From Stachybotrys elegans (taxonomy: Eukaryota; Ascomycota; Sordariomycetes; Hypocreales; Stachybotryaceae): a stretch of 64,000 nucleotides of DNA. Location: contig JAGPNK010000010.1 of NCBI GenBank assembly GCA_020746835.1, positions 1,426,001-1,490,000 on the forward strand. Reading direction: 5' to 3'. Below the pieces are notes generated by a model. That model was given only the letters and a program-made list of their open reading frames with translations, ran no database searches and was not told the DNA's origin. Numbering within the stretch: position 1 is the stretch's first letter; every line of letters starts with the position of its first letter. Shown here in pieces: positions 11,935 through 23,757 of this stretch. Made by a program: the position numbers and the translations under genes.

Positions 11935-12472
11935 TCTCAATTATCCACGAGATTGTGTTGGATGACTGTGTACATTCTCTTTTCCTGTGTCCATAAATCC
12001 TGATATCGGCTTGGGAGCTCGCTGGGCTGCTCTGCCTATGCTCCTCTCATATCATCACTGTCTTTTTTCTAAACTCCATTGATAGCTAAGTGAGAGCAGA
12101 CTTTACTATTAGTGACTGTCGGCTACAGGCGGGTTGGTTGCACAGTTCGGCCCCACCATTTTCCATATTCCGACGTCAACTGGGCGGTGAGCCAATCGCG
12201 TCTGCCTCGTTTGTGATGACAATGACGGGAAGCAAAAGTCTTCGAATCGTCAGAACGCATTCCCCCATCACCAGCTCCCCAGATCTGTCAATGATTTGAT
12301 CCCACTCTCCGCCTTGGACAGAGACCCGGTCTCGGTCGTCGGCTGGGCGAAGCTCCTACCACCTGGACAGCTGTCACCTTGCGTCGACCATCCGCCGTCC
12401 TTTGTTTGCATCTCATCACATCATCACATCATCACATCAACATCATCAGCATCAGCATCAGCATCATCCGCC
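11935..12472. other. Promoter/leader region of the serine dehydratase gene
   Basis: No gene is seen. The end of the stretch (about 12415-12470) is a CATCA/ATCATC/AGCATC-type repeat in the presumed 5' leader just before the start codon. Confidence 0.6.
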
Positions 12473-14665
12473 ATGGCAATCCCTTCCATGTGCCGTCTCG
12501 CTGCCCGCCAGCCCATCGCCAGCAGGCTCGGGGCTAGGCTGTATACCAGTGCCGCTGTCCAGGCAAAGCTGACTGCATACGGACATGGTCATGTGCAAAT
12601 GCAGAATCGAAGCGCCAAGACATGCCGCTTTTCAGCCCGCAACCCCCGCCATGTGCCCTGCAGGTATCAGAGCACGGCAACCTCTGCGGACCCCGAGGAT
12701 GGCAACGCCGAGGACGGCAATGATGAAGCGCCCTCCGGCACCTATAGCGAGGCCGACCATGAGCATGCCGTCATCTCCACCTTCGACCTGTTCTCCATCG
12801 GCATCGGCCCCTCGTCGTCCCACACCGTCGGACCCATGCGTGCCGGCAACATCTTTGTCGCCGATCTCGTCGAGGCAGACCTCCTGCACAAGGTCAACAA
12901 GATTCGCATCTCGCTCTACGGCAGTCTGGCCCTCACTGGCGAGGGCCACATGACGCCTAGCGCCCTGCTCCTCGGCCTCGAGGGTGCTGATGTCGAGACC
13001 GTCGACACCGACTACGTCCCTAATCGCTTCACCGAGATCAAGGAGTCCAAGAAGCTCATGCTGGGAGGGACCAAGGAGATTGACTTTAGCTATGAGCGTG
13101 ACTTTACCTGGGAGTGGGGACGAAAGCTCCCGCTGCACAGCAATGGCATGCGGTTGAGCGTGTTTGACGAAGAGGGCATGCCGCTGGCGACCAACGACCT
13201 CTTCAGCGTCGGCGGCGGCTTCGTCGTCAACGGAGCCTTGTCCACCATGTCCACGCAGTCCTCGGCCACGGCTCAATCCGACAATGCAGCCCAAGGAACA
13301 GAACTACAGCCAGAGGGCGGCGCGCCTAATAAGCACCCCGCCGATCTGGCAGAGAACCTGTTCTACAAGGAGATTCGTCGATCCGACGCCGCGGGAGATC
13401 GTCGAACCGGTTCAGAGGTCAAGCCCCGCGACTCTGCAACTGACGGGACACCAGACCAGCTCCTCGAGGCTGGCGCTAGCGAGCAGAGCGGCTTGGTCCT
13501 GGGCTCAAGCTCCGGCGGCGTGACGGCCGAAGCCGAACCGCACGCTTCCGACTCCCACAACGCCCAGCAGCCTCGATACCCCTTCCGCGACGCTACCAGC
13601 CTGCTGGCCCTCTGTAAGGAGCACAACCTCACCATCGCCCAGATCGTCTACGAGAATGAGAAGAGCCACGGCTACACCGACGACGAAATCTTCAAGAAGC
13701 TGTTCCGCATCTGGGAAGTCATGGACAACAGCATTCTCGAGGGTGTCCAAGCCCCGCTCAACACCACCCTACCCGGCTCTCTGAAGCTGCATAGACGTGC
13801 GCCCGCGCTGTACAAGCGCCTCACCCGAGGCTTGTACCCTTCCAACACGGGTGACGTTGGCAACGGGACAAACGGTGCTGGGCAGCAGCAGTCATCCCCT
13901 GCAGGCCGCCTGGGCAGCGGTGAGTCTGGCACCTCCGTCACTCCCACGCAAAAGGCAGGCATCGTGCAGCGCAGACAGCGCTACCCTCGCGTCCATGGCT
14001 CCCTCGTCCACCCCATCACGCCTTCACCAGTGCGCCGCACGACGCTACCTGCCATGGACTACCTCACTGTCTACGCTATCGCCGTCAACGAAACCAACGC
14101 CGCGGGCGGCCGTATCGTCACGGCACCGACCAACGGCGCGGCAGGCATCATCCCCGCCGTCCTCAAGTACACGACCGAGTTTGTCAGCGACGACCCCGAG
14201 CGCGACATCCCGACCTTCCTCCTCACCGCCGCCGCCATCGGCATGCTCTACAAGCGTGGCGCGACCATCTCCGCCGCCGAGGGCGGGTGCATGGCTGAGG
14301 TGGGCGTCGCGTGCTCCATGGCGGCGGGCGCCTTTGCCGCCTGCATGGGCGCGGGACCCGAGACCATCGAGCAGGCGGCTGAGATCGGTATCGAGCACAA
14401 TCTGGGCCTGACGTGCGACCCCATCGGCGGGCTCGTTCAGGCGCCGTGCATCGAGCGCAATGCCCTGGGCGCCATCAAGGCCATCTCGAGCGCCAACCTG
14501 GCGCTCAGCAGCGAGGCCGGCACGCAAAAGGTCAGGCTCGACGACGCCATCCGCGCCATGCGCCTGACGGCCAAGGGCATGCGCAACGAGTTCAAGGAGA
14601 CGAGCCTGAGCGGGTTGGCTACGAGTGTGCCGCTGCACATCCCCGTCAGCGTGCCGGACTGCTGA
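12473..14665 (+). CDS. L-serine dehydratase, iron-sulfur type, probably mitochondrial
   Basis: Intronless, 730 residues. The start ATG at 12473 was preferred over upstream open frame because the N-terminus is then a basic, Ser/Ala-rich mitochondrial-type presequence. The enzyme deaminates L-serine to pyruvate and ammonia with a [4Fe-4S] cluster; it is the bacterial SdaA type, not the PLP type. The beta-chain domain starts near residue 103 with [20 protein letters not shown]. The alpha domain holds [29 protein letters not shown] and [12 protein letters not shown]. Putative cluster cysteines are C606, C648 and C659 (gaps of 42 and 11). The last residue of the protein is Cys730, as in bacterial enzymes where the terminal Cys caps the cluster. 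Low-complexity inserts (about residues 260-365 and 440-515) make it longer than bacterial homologues (about 455). Confidence 0.93.
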   Translation: MAIPSMCRLAARQPIASRLGARLYTSAAVQAKLTAYGHGHVQMQNRSAKTCRFSARNPRHVPCRYQSTATSADPEDGNAEDGNDEAPSGTYSEADHEHAVISTFDLFSIGIGPSSSHTVGPMRAGNIFVADLVEADLLHKVNKIRISLYGSLALTGEGHMTPSALLLGLEGADVETVDTDYVPNRFTEIKESKKLMLGGTKEIDFSYERDFTWEWGRKLPLHSNGMRLSVFDEEGMPLATNDLFSVGGGFVVNGALSTMSTQSSATAQSDNAAQGTELQPEGGAPNKHPADLAENLFYKEIRRSDAAGDRRTGSEVKPRDSATDGTPDQLLEAGASEQSGLVLGSSSGGVTAEAEPHASDSHNAQQPRYPFRDATSLLALCKEHNLTIAQIVYENEKSHGYTDDEIFKKLFRIWEVMDNSILEGVQAPLNTTLPGSLKLHRRAPALYKRLTRGLYPSNTGDVGNGTNGAGQQQSSPAGRLGSGESGTSVTPTQKAGIVQRRQRYPRVHGSLVHPITPSPVRRTTLPAMDYLTVYAIAVNETNAAGGRIVTAPTNGAAGIIPAVLKYTTEFVSDDPERDIPTFLLTAAAIGMLYKRGATISAAEGGCMAEVGVACSMAAGAFAACMGAGPETIEQAAEIGIEHNLGLTCDPIGGLVQAPCIERNALGAIKAISSANLALSSEAGTQKVRLDDAIRAMRLTAKGMRNEFKETSLSGLATSVPLHIPVSVPDC

Positions 14666-15251
14666 TACACCCTACGTCTTTCGCCATGTTGATATTTCCG
14701 TGCTATTTCTTTGCCAGCGTTACATAAAAGGATAGAAACCTAGACTACAGAAAGTGCAATACAGAAAGAAGGAGTACAGAGCTAGAGAATGAGTTAGATA
14801 GTGCTCTCTCGCTATTTTTAATGTCACCATGAATCTTTCTTCCAAACCACTTTCCCCTACTGGGAGTTCTCGCACCCCAGAAACATATCGGCGGCTGAGG
14901 AGCGAGACCAGTCATGGTGATGAGGTCGCCAGTAGAGAGTCCAGAGCAAACTATGCCCTCTCCTGATGGACAGACGCTTTGGAAATGCAAGTTCTTCTCG
15001 TGTTACTACGTTCCTCACTTAATACTCCGTACATGGTCCACCATGAACCCTGTTCAAGCAATGCTCCAAGCAAACACCGATTCATGCAATCTGAAATCCC
15101 TCTATCCTACAGTTTCCCGCAGGCGCCACGATCTGCTAACTTTGCCCGTGATTTCATTTCACAGCCGCGGACGCTTGGCAGATGTAGAAGCCTCCTCGGC
15201 CTTGGGAATTCCGATCACAGCTGACTCTCGCTTCGGGTTCTTTGCCTCATA
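14666..15251. other. Convergent intergenic stretch
   Basis: This is 3' flanking DNA between the serine dehydratase (+) and the GHKL-like gene (-). One TACTCCGTA motif lies at 15023-15031. No gene is seen. Confidence 0.6.
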
Positions 15252-17644
15252 CTATGTTCGCGGAACCATGATGTTGAATAAATCAATTTCCTTCCCTAGA
15301 GCTGACGGACAGGTTAGCCAGGATACCTCGCTTTGGGGGCCGTGGAGTATCTTCTTACTATAGCTGGCCGGTGCTTCTGCCTGAGATTCCTGACTCTCCA
15401 CGATGTGGTAGTCGGTGATGATAGGAATTGGCGTCACGATGCCGGTCTGAACTAGCTTCTTAACAACGCAAAAGTATTTCTTTCCGGATTCGAGGCCGCT
15501 GATCGTCAACTCCTTTGCGCCTTGCATCATGTGACCAACTCGGCAAGAGGTAGCTGAGCATGATTTTCCGGATCGACGAACTAAAGGGTATTAAAGACCA
15601 ATACTTTCACTGAGAGCGTGGGCATGACTTACCTAGACTGGGATCGGAAAGAAGCAATCCCCTCAACTCTCCGCAGCTGGCTTCGCCATGAACCTCAGTT
15701 TCCATTCCTCCAGAGAAAGGGTCATCAAGCCAACCGGCCCCCGGTGGCTGGGCGATTGTTATTCCAGGGGTCTCCGTCCAGTGGCCTGAAATGGTAATGG
15801 CGTTCTTGATCTCCGCAAAGTCCTGGATCGCCTTATCCATTTGCATGCAGAGCGGATTCTGCTCAAGTTGCCGTTGGGATTCGAGTTGTGCGCATTTGGA
15901 GTAAATCTCCCTGAACAGCGACTTTGCGACGTAGGACGCTGCCGCGAGATCGTCCAATGTCTTGGGAAGCCCAAGCCATTCCAAGGATTTGCGCTTGTTC
16001 AAAAAGCGGGCGTTGATCTTGCAGAAAAAGAGCCCTTCAAAGCCTTGCCAGACATATGCTTCCAAGCAAAGACCGCCTACCTGCACAAAGTGAGTGTCCA
16101 TGTGAGGGATTCCTGATAAGGTACAAGCAGAGAAACAGAATCGCATGAGGTACACCAATTCCTGGGCATATTTGCCATCGAATTCCGAGACCTCCCTTGA
16201 GTTTGCAACAAAGATCTGCCCCTCCTCATCCGAGACTGTCCTAAAGATCTTATGTGTCTGAAGGATTTGCCAGTAATGCCAAGGAAGACACTTCCCCGTA
16301 TAACCAAGTCCTTCTATTTTTGAACGAAGAGAGGGGTTCTGGAATATGTTAGATAGTGGTAGTAAGATGCTTGGAAAACATACCCGGGAGAGCTGACTTC
16401 CAGAAAAGTACCATGTCTTTTCGCTTTTAAGAAGATGTGCCTTCAACTGGATGACAATTTCTCGTTTCCAGTGCTGATGCTCCAGAGCAACATCTGCATT
16501 CCTGGGCGGCAAAGTGGACCGACGGCTTCGCATGAGCATATCATGTAACTTGGAGATAAGCTCAGGATTAACCATAAGCGCCATCTTCCAGATTTCCATG
16601 ATGGAGAGTCCTTCGGCATCGATAGACGCAAGTGACTGCCTTTCGCGATTAACCTCGCCATTCTCAAAATCGTAGCTATATTGCAAAGGCAGTCCGGTGA
16701 CGCTTGCTGTCTGGGTAGACGAGCCTTGCAGCAACATGCCGTTGAGATATAGGCGCCCGGAGAAGTCTTGGTTGGTAATAAGGGTCCCAGCAGACGTGTA
16801 AACATTCCCATTAGGGATGTCTTGAAGAAATATAGCACATGTGCACCATTTCTCAAAGTCAAGACTCTGGATGGGTGATCGTTTTCTCCTCTGTCCGCAG
16901 TCATCAATGCCCATCCTCTCCTCGCCAAGGATAAAGACCACATCTGATGCAGGGTTTGCTAGGAATGGCCTTGGATGAGTCCGGTCTTCAGTCATAAACC
17001 CTCCAGGCTGCTGTGGGCTGAAATGAGCTTGACGGGCCACCAGTTTGGACTCCGGTGTAAAATCGAATTGCCAGTCTGTGGACTTGGTGACGAGCCGGAC
17101 TGAATGGTTCTGGGGTTGGCGCTGCAAAACAAGCAATGCAATTTTTAACCCTTCTCCATGGGTGGCTGCTTGGTTGTCGGAGCCACGCCTGGTAGTGCTG
17201 CCGATGTTAAGATGGTCTCGCTCAATTGTGGCATTGCGATTGACCATCTCGATGGTGCCAAGACCATCAATACTGCGGAAGCGGATATATCCAAGCGGCT
17301 TGTCCTCCCCTGCCATGGTTGCTGTAAATGTTATGACTGATAGGTCGTTTGAAAACGCTTCGTCTCTTTTGACGCGAAACCCGCGAGGTTCAAGGTCGAA
17401 TGATTGTATGATGGCAGCTCGCCTAGCAAAGAAAGAGGCTAGTAAGTAAATACTCAAGCACGAAGTGATGGAAAACACACCAGTTCTGCACGAGCTCACG
17501 GAACGCTTGCATGGGACCCCAGCTGGGGGCGTAGTTTGACGGAATCGATAAATTGATCTCCTGCGACGGCAGAAGTACCGGTCTCGAGGACACGCCATTA
17601 CCAGAGCCCAACACGCTCTGCGCGCGGTTGACGCGCTGGAACAT
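15252..17644 (-). CDS. Fungal protein with GHKL (histidine-kinase-like) ATPase domain, function unknown
   Basis: Four exons: 17644-17481, 17422-16384, 16338-15633 and 15580-15252; introns of 58, 45 and 52 bp; 745 residues. Near the N-terminus PMQAFRELVQNW resembles the GHKL N-box (Glu50, Asn54). GYIRFRSIDGLGTIEMVNRN with LNIGSTTRRG lies in the position of the G1 region. HGEGLKIALLVL (143-154) resembles the G2 box of Hsp90/MORC-type ATPases. I know this arrangement from many uncharacterised fungal proteins. The rest is unassigned. The last exon contains ELTISGLESGKKYFCVV, which reads like a fibronectin-III strand pattern. No signal peptide or membrane span is seen. The 45-bp intron is a multiple of three with a CTAAC branch site, so its retention would add 15 residues. 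Neighbour 18756 is divergent. ATPase activity is inferred only. Confidence 0.62.
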
Positions 17645-18755
17645 GGTGGCCAAGCTGCAGTTATGGGAGTGAGTATAAAAGCCTGATGCAATAGGACGAA
17701 GGAGCATGCCTCGACTCACGTGCTGCACAAGATATGCCTGGAGAGGTGAGATCCCACGGGTCGCAAAACAAGGAGAGGTGAAGAGGTGAAGAAGTAGAGA
17801 AATGAAGAAGTAGAGAAATGAAGAAGTAGAGAAATGAAGAAGTGGAGAGGTGAAGGGAGAAGAGAGGGAGAAATTCAGCATTGCAAACAGGCAAACAAAA
17901 AAGATGAATCTAAGCACGAGGTTGAACTCCGCCAGCTGCCGGCTGCTGCCAACACAACTCGCCCTGTAGCGGAGCCTCTGAGAGACACATTCAGGCTGCA
18001 CCAAAACACAATCACAGTGAGAATGCTAGAGAATGTTGCTTGCATTCACGACAATCTCGAAGAGAGCAGGCCAGGTTTGTGTGCTCATATCTGTTATTGG
18101 TGTCATTTACCTGGAGAAACACATTCAGGGACCCAAGCCTCTACCGCGTTTGCTATATCTCTGTTTGAAGCGACATTGAACTGCACATGATAGATTGCTA
18201 ACTGCATTGCAGCATTGGCCATGAAGTAGATGTTGGATAGGCATTCACCACATGCATGTACTCAGCAACGGGGCAGTCAAAGGAAAGCCGCAAAGCTCTG
18301 ACTGGATTGCCGCCAGGGGACAAAAAAGCCAAAAGAAGGCGCAATTCTCTCCTGAATTGTTACATCCCTATCTTGACTATTCGTAGAAGCCTTAGCTAAA
18401 TAGGTAGCTCTATTAACAAGACGTAGCCTGGTTCCGGGCCGGGAGGCACAAGCTGTGACAATTAGCGCCTTCTGGTGTAAGCCATGCAGGCAGCGCAGCC
18501 CACAACACTGTCTTCTGGATTGCTATTCGATTCAAGTATTGGCTGACAGATGCATGCGGACATACCCCTTAATTCAAATGATGCTACATACTCCGTAAGC
18601 ACTAATGTCTCATCTTCAGCCGCCGTGGTCAGATGGCAGATAAGACTCTGGGAGACGTGGTAATAAAGGTCCGCCGTCCACCTCCATCTGCTCGAGTCAC
18701 CTGCAGCATCTTTATACACCTATCTTCATGTCTTTGCCCGTTGTGACCACCAAAG
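17645..18755. other. Divergent intergenic region
   Basis: Shared upstream DNA of two divergent genes (GHKL-like, minus; membrane protein, plus). It holds the 16-bp tandem repeat at 17789-17852 and one TACTCCGTA motif at 18589-18597. No gene is seen. Confidence 0.6.
17789..17852. repeat. 16-bp tandem repeat, four copies
   Basis: Unit AAGAAGTAGAGAAATG: three exact copies (17789-17804, 17805-17820, 17821-17836), then a degenerate fourth (17837-17852). It lies 145-208 bp upstream of the GHKL-like start codon, so it forms a CT-rich tract in the presumed promoter or leader of that gene. Confidence 0.95.
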
Positions 18756-19885
18756 ATGCGTCGATGTCATGTACTATGGATAAAATCCCTCGTCCTAGCT
18801 GCCCTTTTCTTTCCGCAGCAAAGCCATAGTGCTAGGGTTCACGAATTATCGCATGTCAGAGGACCCCTTAAATTTATCCAATTTTCTCCCATTCTCAACG
18901 ACACCACTGTCGCACCCATAAGCAGGGAGGAGTGCGCAGCTTCATGGAATACATACACACATGCATTTCACAATGGTTCCATGGCGGAGCTAGATCATGC
19001 TTGTTTACAGCATCAAACTTGCATTCTCGACAACTTATCCGAGTCAGCCAAGGCCTTTATGTCAAGCGCCGGTCTTGTTCTAGGCCTAGGGCCGATCCTC
19101 TTCTCAACATGCGGGCCGACCATTAGTGAGATTGCGCTCTTGTCGCTCAATCGTCCTTTTCTAGCCGCTCTATTAAGCCTGGGTTCGGTGGGTGCGTACC
19201 CTTCCCGCATCATGAGTTACACCGACGATTCGGCGTGGACAATTCTTCAAGAGCCAACAACTCTCCGAGCAACACTACTACAAACGCTACTTAAGAATAC
19301 TTCCTTCTCCAAATTGCTAAGCATAGGAGAATATCTATTCGCCGCCGCAGCCATAGCCAATGTTTCCCATATGTCCTGGTCGCTTGGACGTTCCGCGGTC
19401 CTTATTTTAATTGTCAGAGCTCTTTTATGCCGCTTCTTTGGACAAGCTTATCCTTCTTCGTCTTCTTGCCAACAATGGCAGCGATGCATTGGATATTGGT
19501 TCCGTTTTGGAGAAGGCATCGCACCATTTGGAACACCATCGCCTCCGAGTTCAAACCATCTCTAGCCCATAAATCCATTCCAGCACAAGCCTTCCGACTA
19601 AGACGCTCCATTATATTCTGGTACTGGATCTCCTCTTTACTAGCCTTTGTCCATATGATCGCGGGCATTATCATCTTTTCGTCGCTTCTATTCACAATGA
19701 CCTCGGACGCAGCTTTAGTGTTGCTTCGATATTTGGCATCTAGTCTTATATGCAGGCTTATTCTTGTATTTGAGTTGGCTGGCATGAAATGGTCGCAGAG
19801 CATGATTACCGAAATGAAAGATGTGCCACTCAATGATACACGAGAGGATGATGCACGAGAGCTCTTAGTAGCTAGAACAATATAG
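18756..19885 (+). pseudogene. Multi-pass membrane protein, frameshifted
   Basis: The reading frame opened at ATG 18756 runs to 19565. A second frame, offset by +2, carries the continuing membrane protein to TAG 19883-19885. The change of frame falls at the T4 run 19405-19408: one more T would give a single product of about 376 residues. The N-terminus is a signal peptide (IKSLVLAALFFPQQSHSA). A Cys-containing extracellular part follows, then several hydrophobic segments (AGLVLGLGPILFSTCGPTI; SLSFFVFLPTMAAMHWILV; YWISSLLAFVHMIAGIIIF). It resembles uncharacterised fungal integral membrane proteins. Without the repair, the first frame ends in a Ser/Pro-rich non-membrane tail, which favours the frameshift reading. 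Both a real lesion and a homopolymer sequencing error are possible. No intron of normal size joins the frames. Confidence 0.6.
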
Positions 19886-22308
19886 TTCACTCTACAAAGT
19901 GTTTCTCTATTAGTTATTTAGAGATATTACGAAGTACTAATATATAACTATACATTGCCGGGGCACTTGGCACCACCCCTACTGTTTATTTACTCTCCAC
20001 TGCTTCCACCTTGGACTGTACCCTCTCTTCATCGTCATATATAACTATATTTTATTCTTACCAGATCTTAAATAGCTACCACGTCCAAACGTGGACATGG
20101 TACAGAGCATTAGCACAAGACCTAGTGTGATGGCTTGGGGATAGAAGAGTGGATAGATCAAGAAGATGCCTCACGTGTGAGTACATAAACTGCTTGTTCG
20201 GAGCTAGGTGGCTCAATCGATACTGATTATTCTCTGACAATTTTCCTTTCCGTGGTGCGAATGCCTTCCTTTTAGGACTCCTGGCTGGGCTCCTTGGCAT
20301 CGGGGATTGCAATATGACGATGGAGACAAACAACCTAGAAGGTCGGCACCGGAGTAATCCATGGGTCAGCCATCATACAGAATGCTACAAAGTGTTCAAG
20401 CCAAGCAGGATCCTTGCCAGCTAGAGCTCATTTCTAAGTCAGTCGCCAACTTCCAGAAGGCCTATACTCTGTTTAAAATGCTTGCCAGGGGACGGCCATG
20501 GCAGGCTATTCGAGTAGCAGAGAATGCACCGATATCTGTCACAGGCCTGCTATGCAACTCGAATCCTACCATTCCCCCAATCCTCCCTATTCCTATCACG
20601 ATCCCGGCACGCACCGATGACGTTATGGTGCAGCAAAGCTGAGAGAAGCATATATGGGCCATCGAGCGATTGGGCGGCAGTGAATGGCCTCTGCATCGAT
20701 GGATTAGCCTGTAGCCACCCACTCGAGCAAGCAGACAAACCACAGCTGCAGAGTGATATTGCTTACACCTGCACGCTGCTGTACGCCCAAAGCCTTGATT
20801 GGCCCCCCTCATCAAGATCCCGGTCCTGCTGCTGCCGAGACTGGTGGCCGGGTAGAAGCGATGCTACCTCACAGCTGCACGAATCTAGACGGCGTGCTTT
20901 CCTCTCCCGTCCCATCGAGATAACAGAAATCAAAGAGCGGTCAATCAATCAAGCCACCTCGGAACAACGTTGCATGTCAGCTTATCACGAGATGACCTTT
21001 TAGCTCACGCCGATCCCGTGCAGCCTCAGCCCAAGCCATGATCGCCTCAGCCTGTCCCGGTCAATCCCTGCTAGCAAGGCAATAGTCGATAGAGCTGGAT
21101 GAGTGGCGTTGACGGGAAGGACACTGATTGACCCTAGCAACGGCAGCTTGCAGCCTTCTTACCGACAACTGTATGCTAGGCAAGGTGATTGGTTCAGGCT
21201 ATATGCTTGTCAACCGCCACATACTCAAGTATGATGAGTAAAACTCTCATCACTGACGCGTGGCGGTATTCTCAGACGATGGAACTTGCTTTGGTCAGCT
21301 GGTTTGCATACGTGATACATCATGTTTTCCCCTCCTACAACCCAAACATCTATACACGATTCGATGGGAGATGCCACACGCTGACGGAGGTGGCGTCACA
21401 TAACCAGGATACTCACTGGGTCTGTGTTGTTTTTGGCCCAAGAAGCCCACCAAACGCCAGGAGGAGGGGGATCTGAGATCCCGCATGCAAGCTACGAGCT
21501 GTCAGCTCCCGTCCAACCACCCCCTATGCTGGTTTCGGCTAATAAACCCAGACTATTAGCTGCAAAAGCGGCTCAGACCCGAATTCAGCCGCAAAGTGAC
21601 GACAACGTGCAGCGAGAGAGGGGGAGGGGAACGTGCGAGAAGGATTTGGAACTTCTTGGGGCCTCGAAGAAGTGCATCTGGGCAATCTCCTTGCTCTCAA
21701 CCCATGGGGTAGTATTGCAGCACTTATCGAGAGAGCCGGAGGCCAACACGCCGACATGAGATACGAAATTGTTTGTGAGTGAGATCGGTGATGGTGGATG
21801 CCACATCTAACCCCTAAGCTTGTCCAGATGATACCATCCCTGGCGTCTGACATGCCCATGCTGAAATGACATATCTCGCCCAGCTGGCTTGCAACCCCAG
21901 CAGTCGGGTCCCCATCCACGCTGGTCGTTTCAGTCCTCATGCATGTAGACGCCAGGCCTGGGAAGAGCCAGAGTCAAGGCAGGGGTGGGTTTCCTGCTTG
22001 TGCTGCAGGCTTTCCCGATTCGCATAGCGCCTATCTCGTCGCTCTCGGATGGAGGGCAGAGGGAATCCTCGTGCAATGGCTGCTGGGGGCTAGGATGCGG
22101 GATGTGGTCTCGTGTAGACTCTCGTTGGAGATATAAAGAGGATGGTCTGGCCGGGCAAGACACAGCATCTTCTCGAGAAGAAGCAGGCCGCTCAGCTTTA
22201 CACTTGATATCATTCCATTCCTCCCTTCTTTCCCAGGTGACTCCCAGTGATCGCCGTCCTTGTGTACCTTCTTTCACACTTTTATTCCCTATTATCGGTA
22301 CGATCGCC
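19886..22308. other. Intergenic, about 2.4 kb
   Basis: AT-rich just after the membrane-protein gene (about 19890-20060), then ordinary composition with no supported gene. The 3' part is the promoter and leader of the class II peroxidase. Confidence 0.6.
22131..22138 (+). promoter_or_regulatory. TATA box of the class II peroxidase gene
   Basis: ATATAAAG about 170 bp before the start codon at 22309. The spacing fits a TATA-driven fungal gene with a leader of roughly 140 bases. Confidence 0.6.
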
Positions 22309-23553
22309 ATGAGATCGTCCATCCCCCTTGTCCTCGCCGCCTTGGCTGGTCTCCAGGCCGCTCTCGCCTATCCCGGGATGGGCCAGAAGCTCGAGGAGAT
22401 CAAGAAGCTCAAGCCCAGGCAGTCCTCGGAGATGATCGGCGACCTCGCCTATCTCGAGGACGACGAGCTGACCCCCACGGGTCGAGCCGTCAGGGACATC
22501 CTCAACGGAGATGCCCAGGGCGAGGATCTCACCTCGACGTACCTCCTCCCGCCGCCCAGGGACTCGGCCGCCTGTGCGGCTGATACCTGCTGCATCTGGA
22601 AGTACATTGCCAACGAGATGCGCGATGCCATGATTGGATCGGCCCTGCGCTGCAACAATGTCGCTCGCGCGGCCGTGCGTCTCGGCTTCCACGACGCCGG
22701 CACCTGGTCCAAGAGCACTGGCACCGGCGGCGGCGCCGATGGCTCTGTCGTCCTGGCCGGCGAATGCGAGGCCCGTACCGACAATCTTGGCCTCGCCGAG
22801 ATCTGTACCCAGATGCGCACCTGGTACAACAAGTACAAGGGCTACGGCGTCAGCATGGCCGATCTTATCCAGATGGCCGCCAACGTCGGCACCGTCGTGT
22901 GTCCGCTTGGCCCTCGCGTGCGCTCCTTTGTCGGCCGCCTCGATAGCAGCCAGCCTTCCCCGACGGGCCTGCTCCCTTCTCCCTTTGACAGCGTCGATGA
23001 CATGTTGGAGCTGTTTGCCGACAAGACCATCGATGCGCACGACCTGGTGGCTCTCGTCGGCGCCCACTCGACTAGCCAGCAGCGCTTTGTCGACACCTCG
23101 CGTGCTGGCGATCCCCAGGACAGAACCCCGGGCGTCTGGGACGTCAACTTTTACGGCGAGACGATGAACGCAAACTCACCGCGGCGCATCTTCAAGTTCC
23201 AGAGCGACATTCTGCTCTCCCAGGACCCGAGGACGAGACCTACGTGGCTTGCTTTCACGAACCAGGTAACGGGTCAGATTCCGTGGAACTTGGTACGTCT
23301 CGCCTACTTGATGAGCATTCCCGTGCATGTACTAACAGAGATATAGGCTTATGCTAGGGCATATGTCCGCCTCAGTCTGCTGGGAGTGTATAACATCAAC
23401 AGCCTGACTGAGTGTACCAAGGTGCTGCCTCCTATTGTTGTTGGCACGTTCCTCAACCCCGACCAGATCCTCCTGGATCTGTTCTTGAACGGCCCGCGAA
23501 ACACGGCCGCGTCTGATGTCCTCTTCAACGGAGACCTGCTCTCGGTACTCTAG
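22309..23553 (+). CDS. Secreted class II haem peroxidase (ligninase-like)
   Basis: Two exons: 22309-23292 and 23347-23553, with a 54-bp intron (GTACGT...CTAAC...ATATAG); 396 residues. Signal peptide MRSSIPLVLAALAGLQAALA. A propeptide may end at the KPRQ near residue 37. The distal haem pocket is RAAVRLGFHDAGTW (Arg124, His128). The proximal ligand is in DLVALVGAHSTSQQRF (His253). A Cys-rich start of the catalytic domain (CAADTCCIWKY) and GGADGSVVLAGE complete the plant-peroxidase superfamily class II (CAZy AA2) signature. It oxidises phenolic or other substrates with H2O2. Ascomycete members are not proven ligninases, and I did not establish a Mn site or a surface Trp. Convergent with the GH6 cellulase, 204 bp apart. 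Confidence 0.93.
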
Positions 23554-23757
23554 TTCACAAGGTAGAGGTCGGCATCACATGGCTGGAACATGGTGTGAAA
23601 CTGTAGAGCGCGGCCGGCATTGGGAAGTGCATCTACTCCATCTCTTCCATAGCCTAGGATAGCTTTTGATAGCTCACTTATGTGCGTAAAGAAGTAGTAT
23701 AACAAGGCTCAAATATATACACAAGAAATTCCCAACCTTCCATCAAGCCCTCATCGC

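Noticed and set aside
20524..21003. Plus-strand open frame of 159 codons
   Set aside because: Composition-driven with Cys/Arg/Ser runs; no homology signal and no splice partners.
22309..23553. Calling the peroxidase a lignin or manganese peroxidase
   Set aside because: I could not identify a Mn-binding triad or an exposed catalytic Trp by eye, so only the class II family is claimed.
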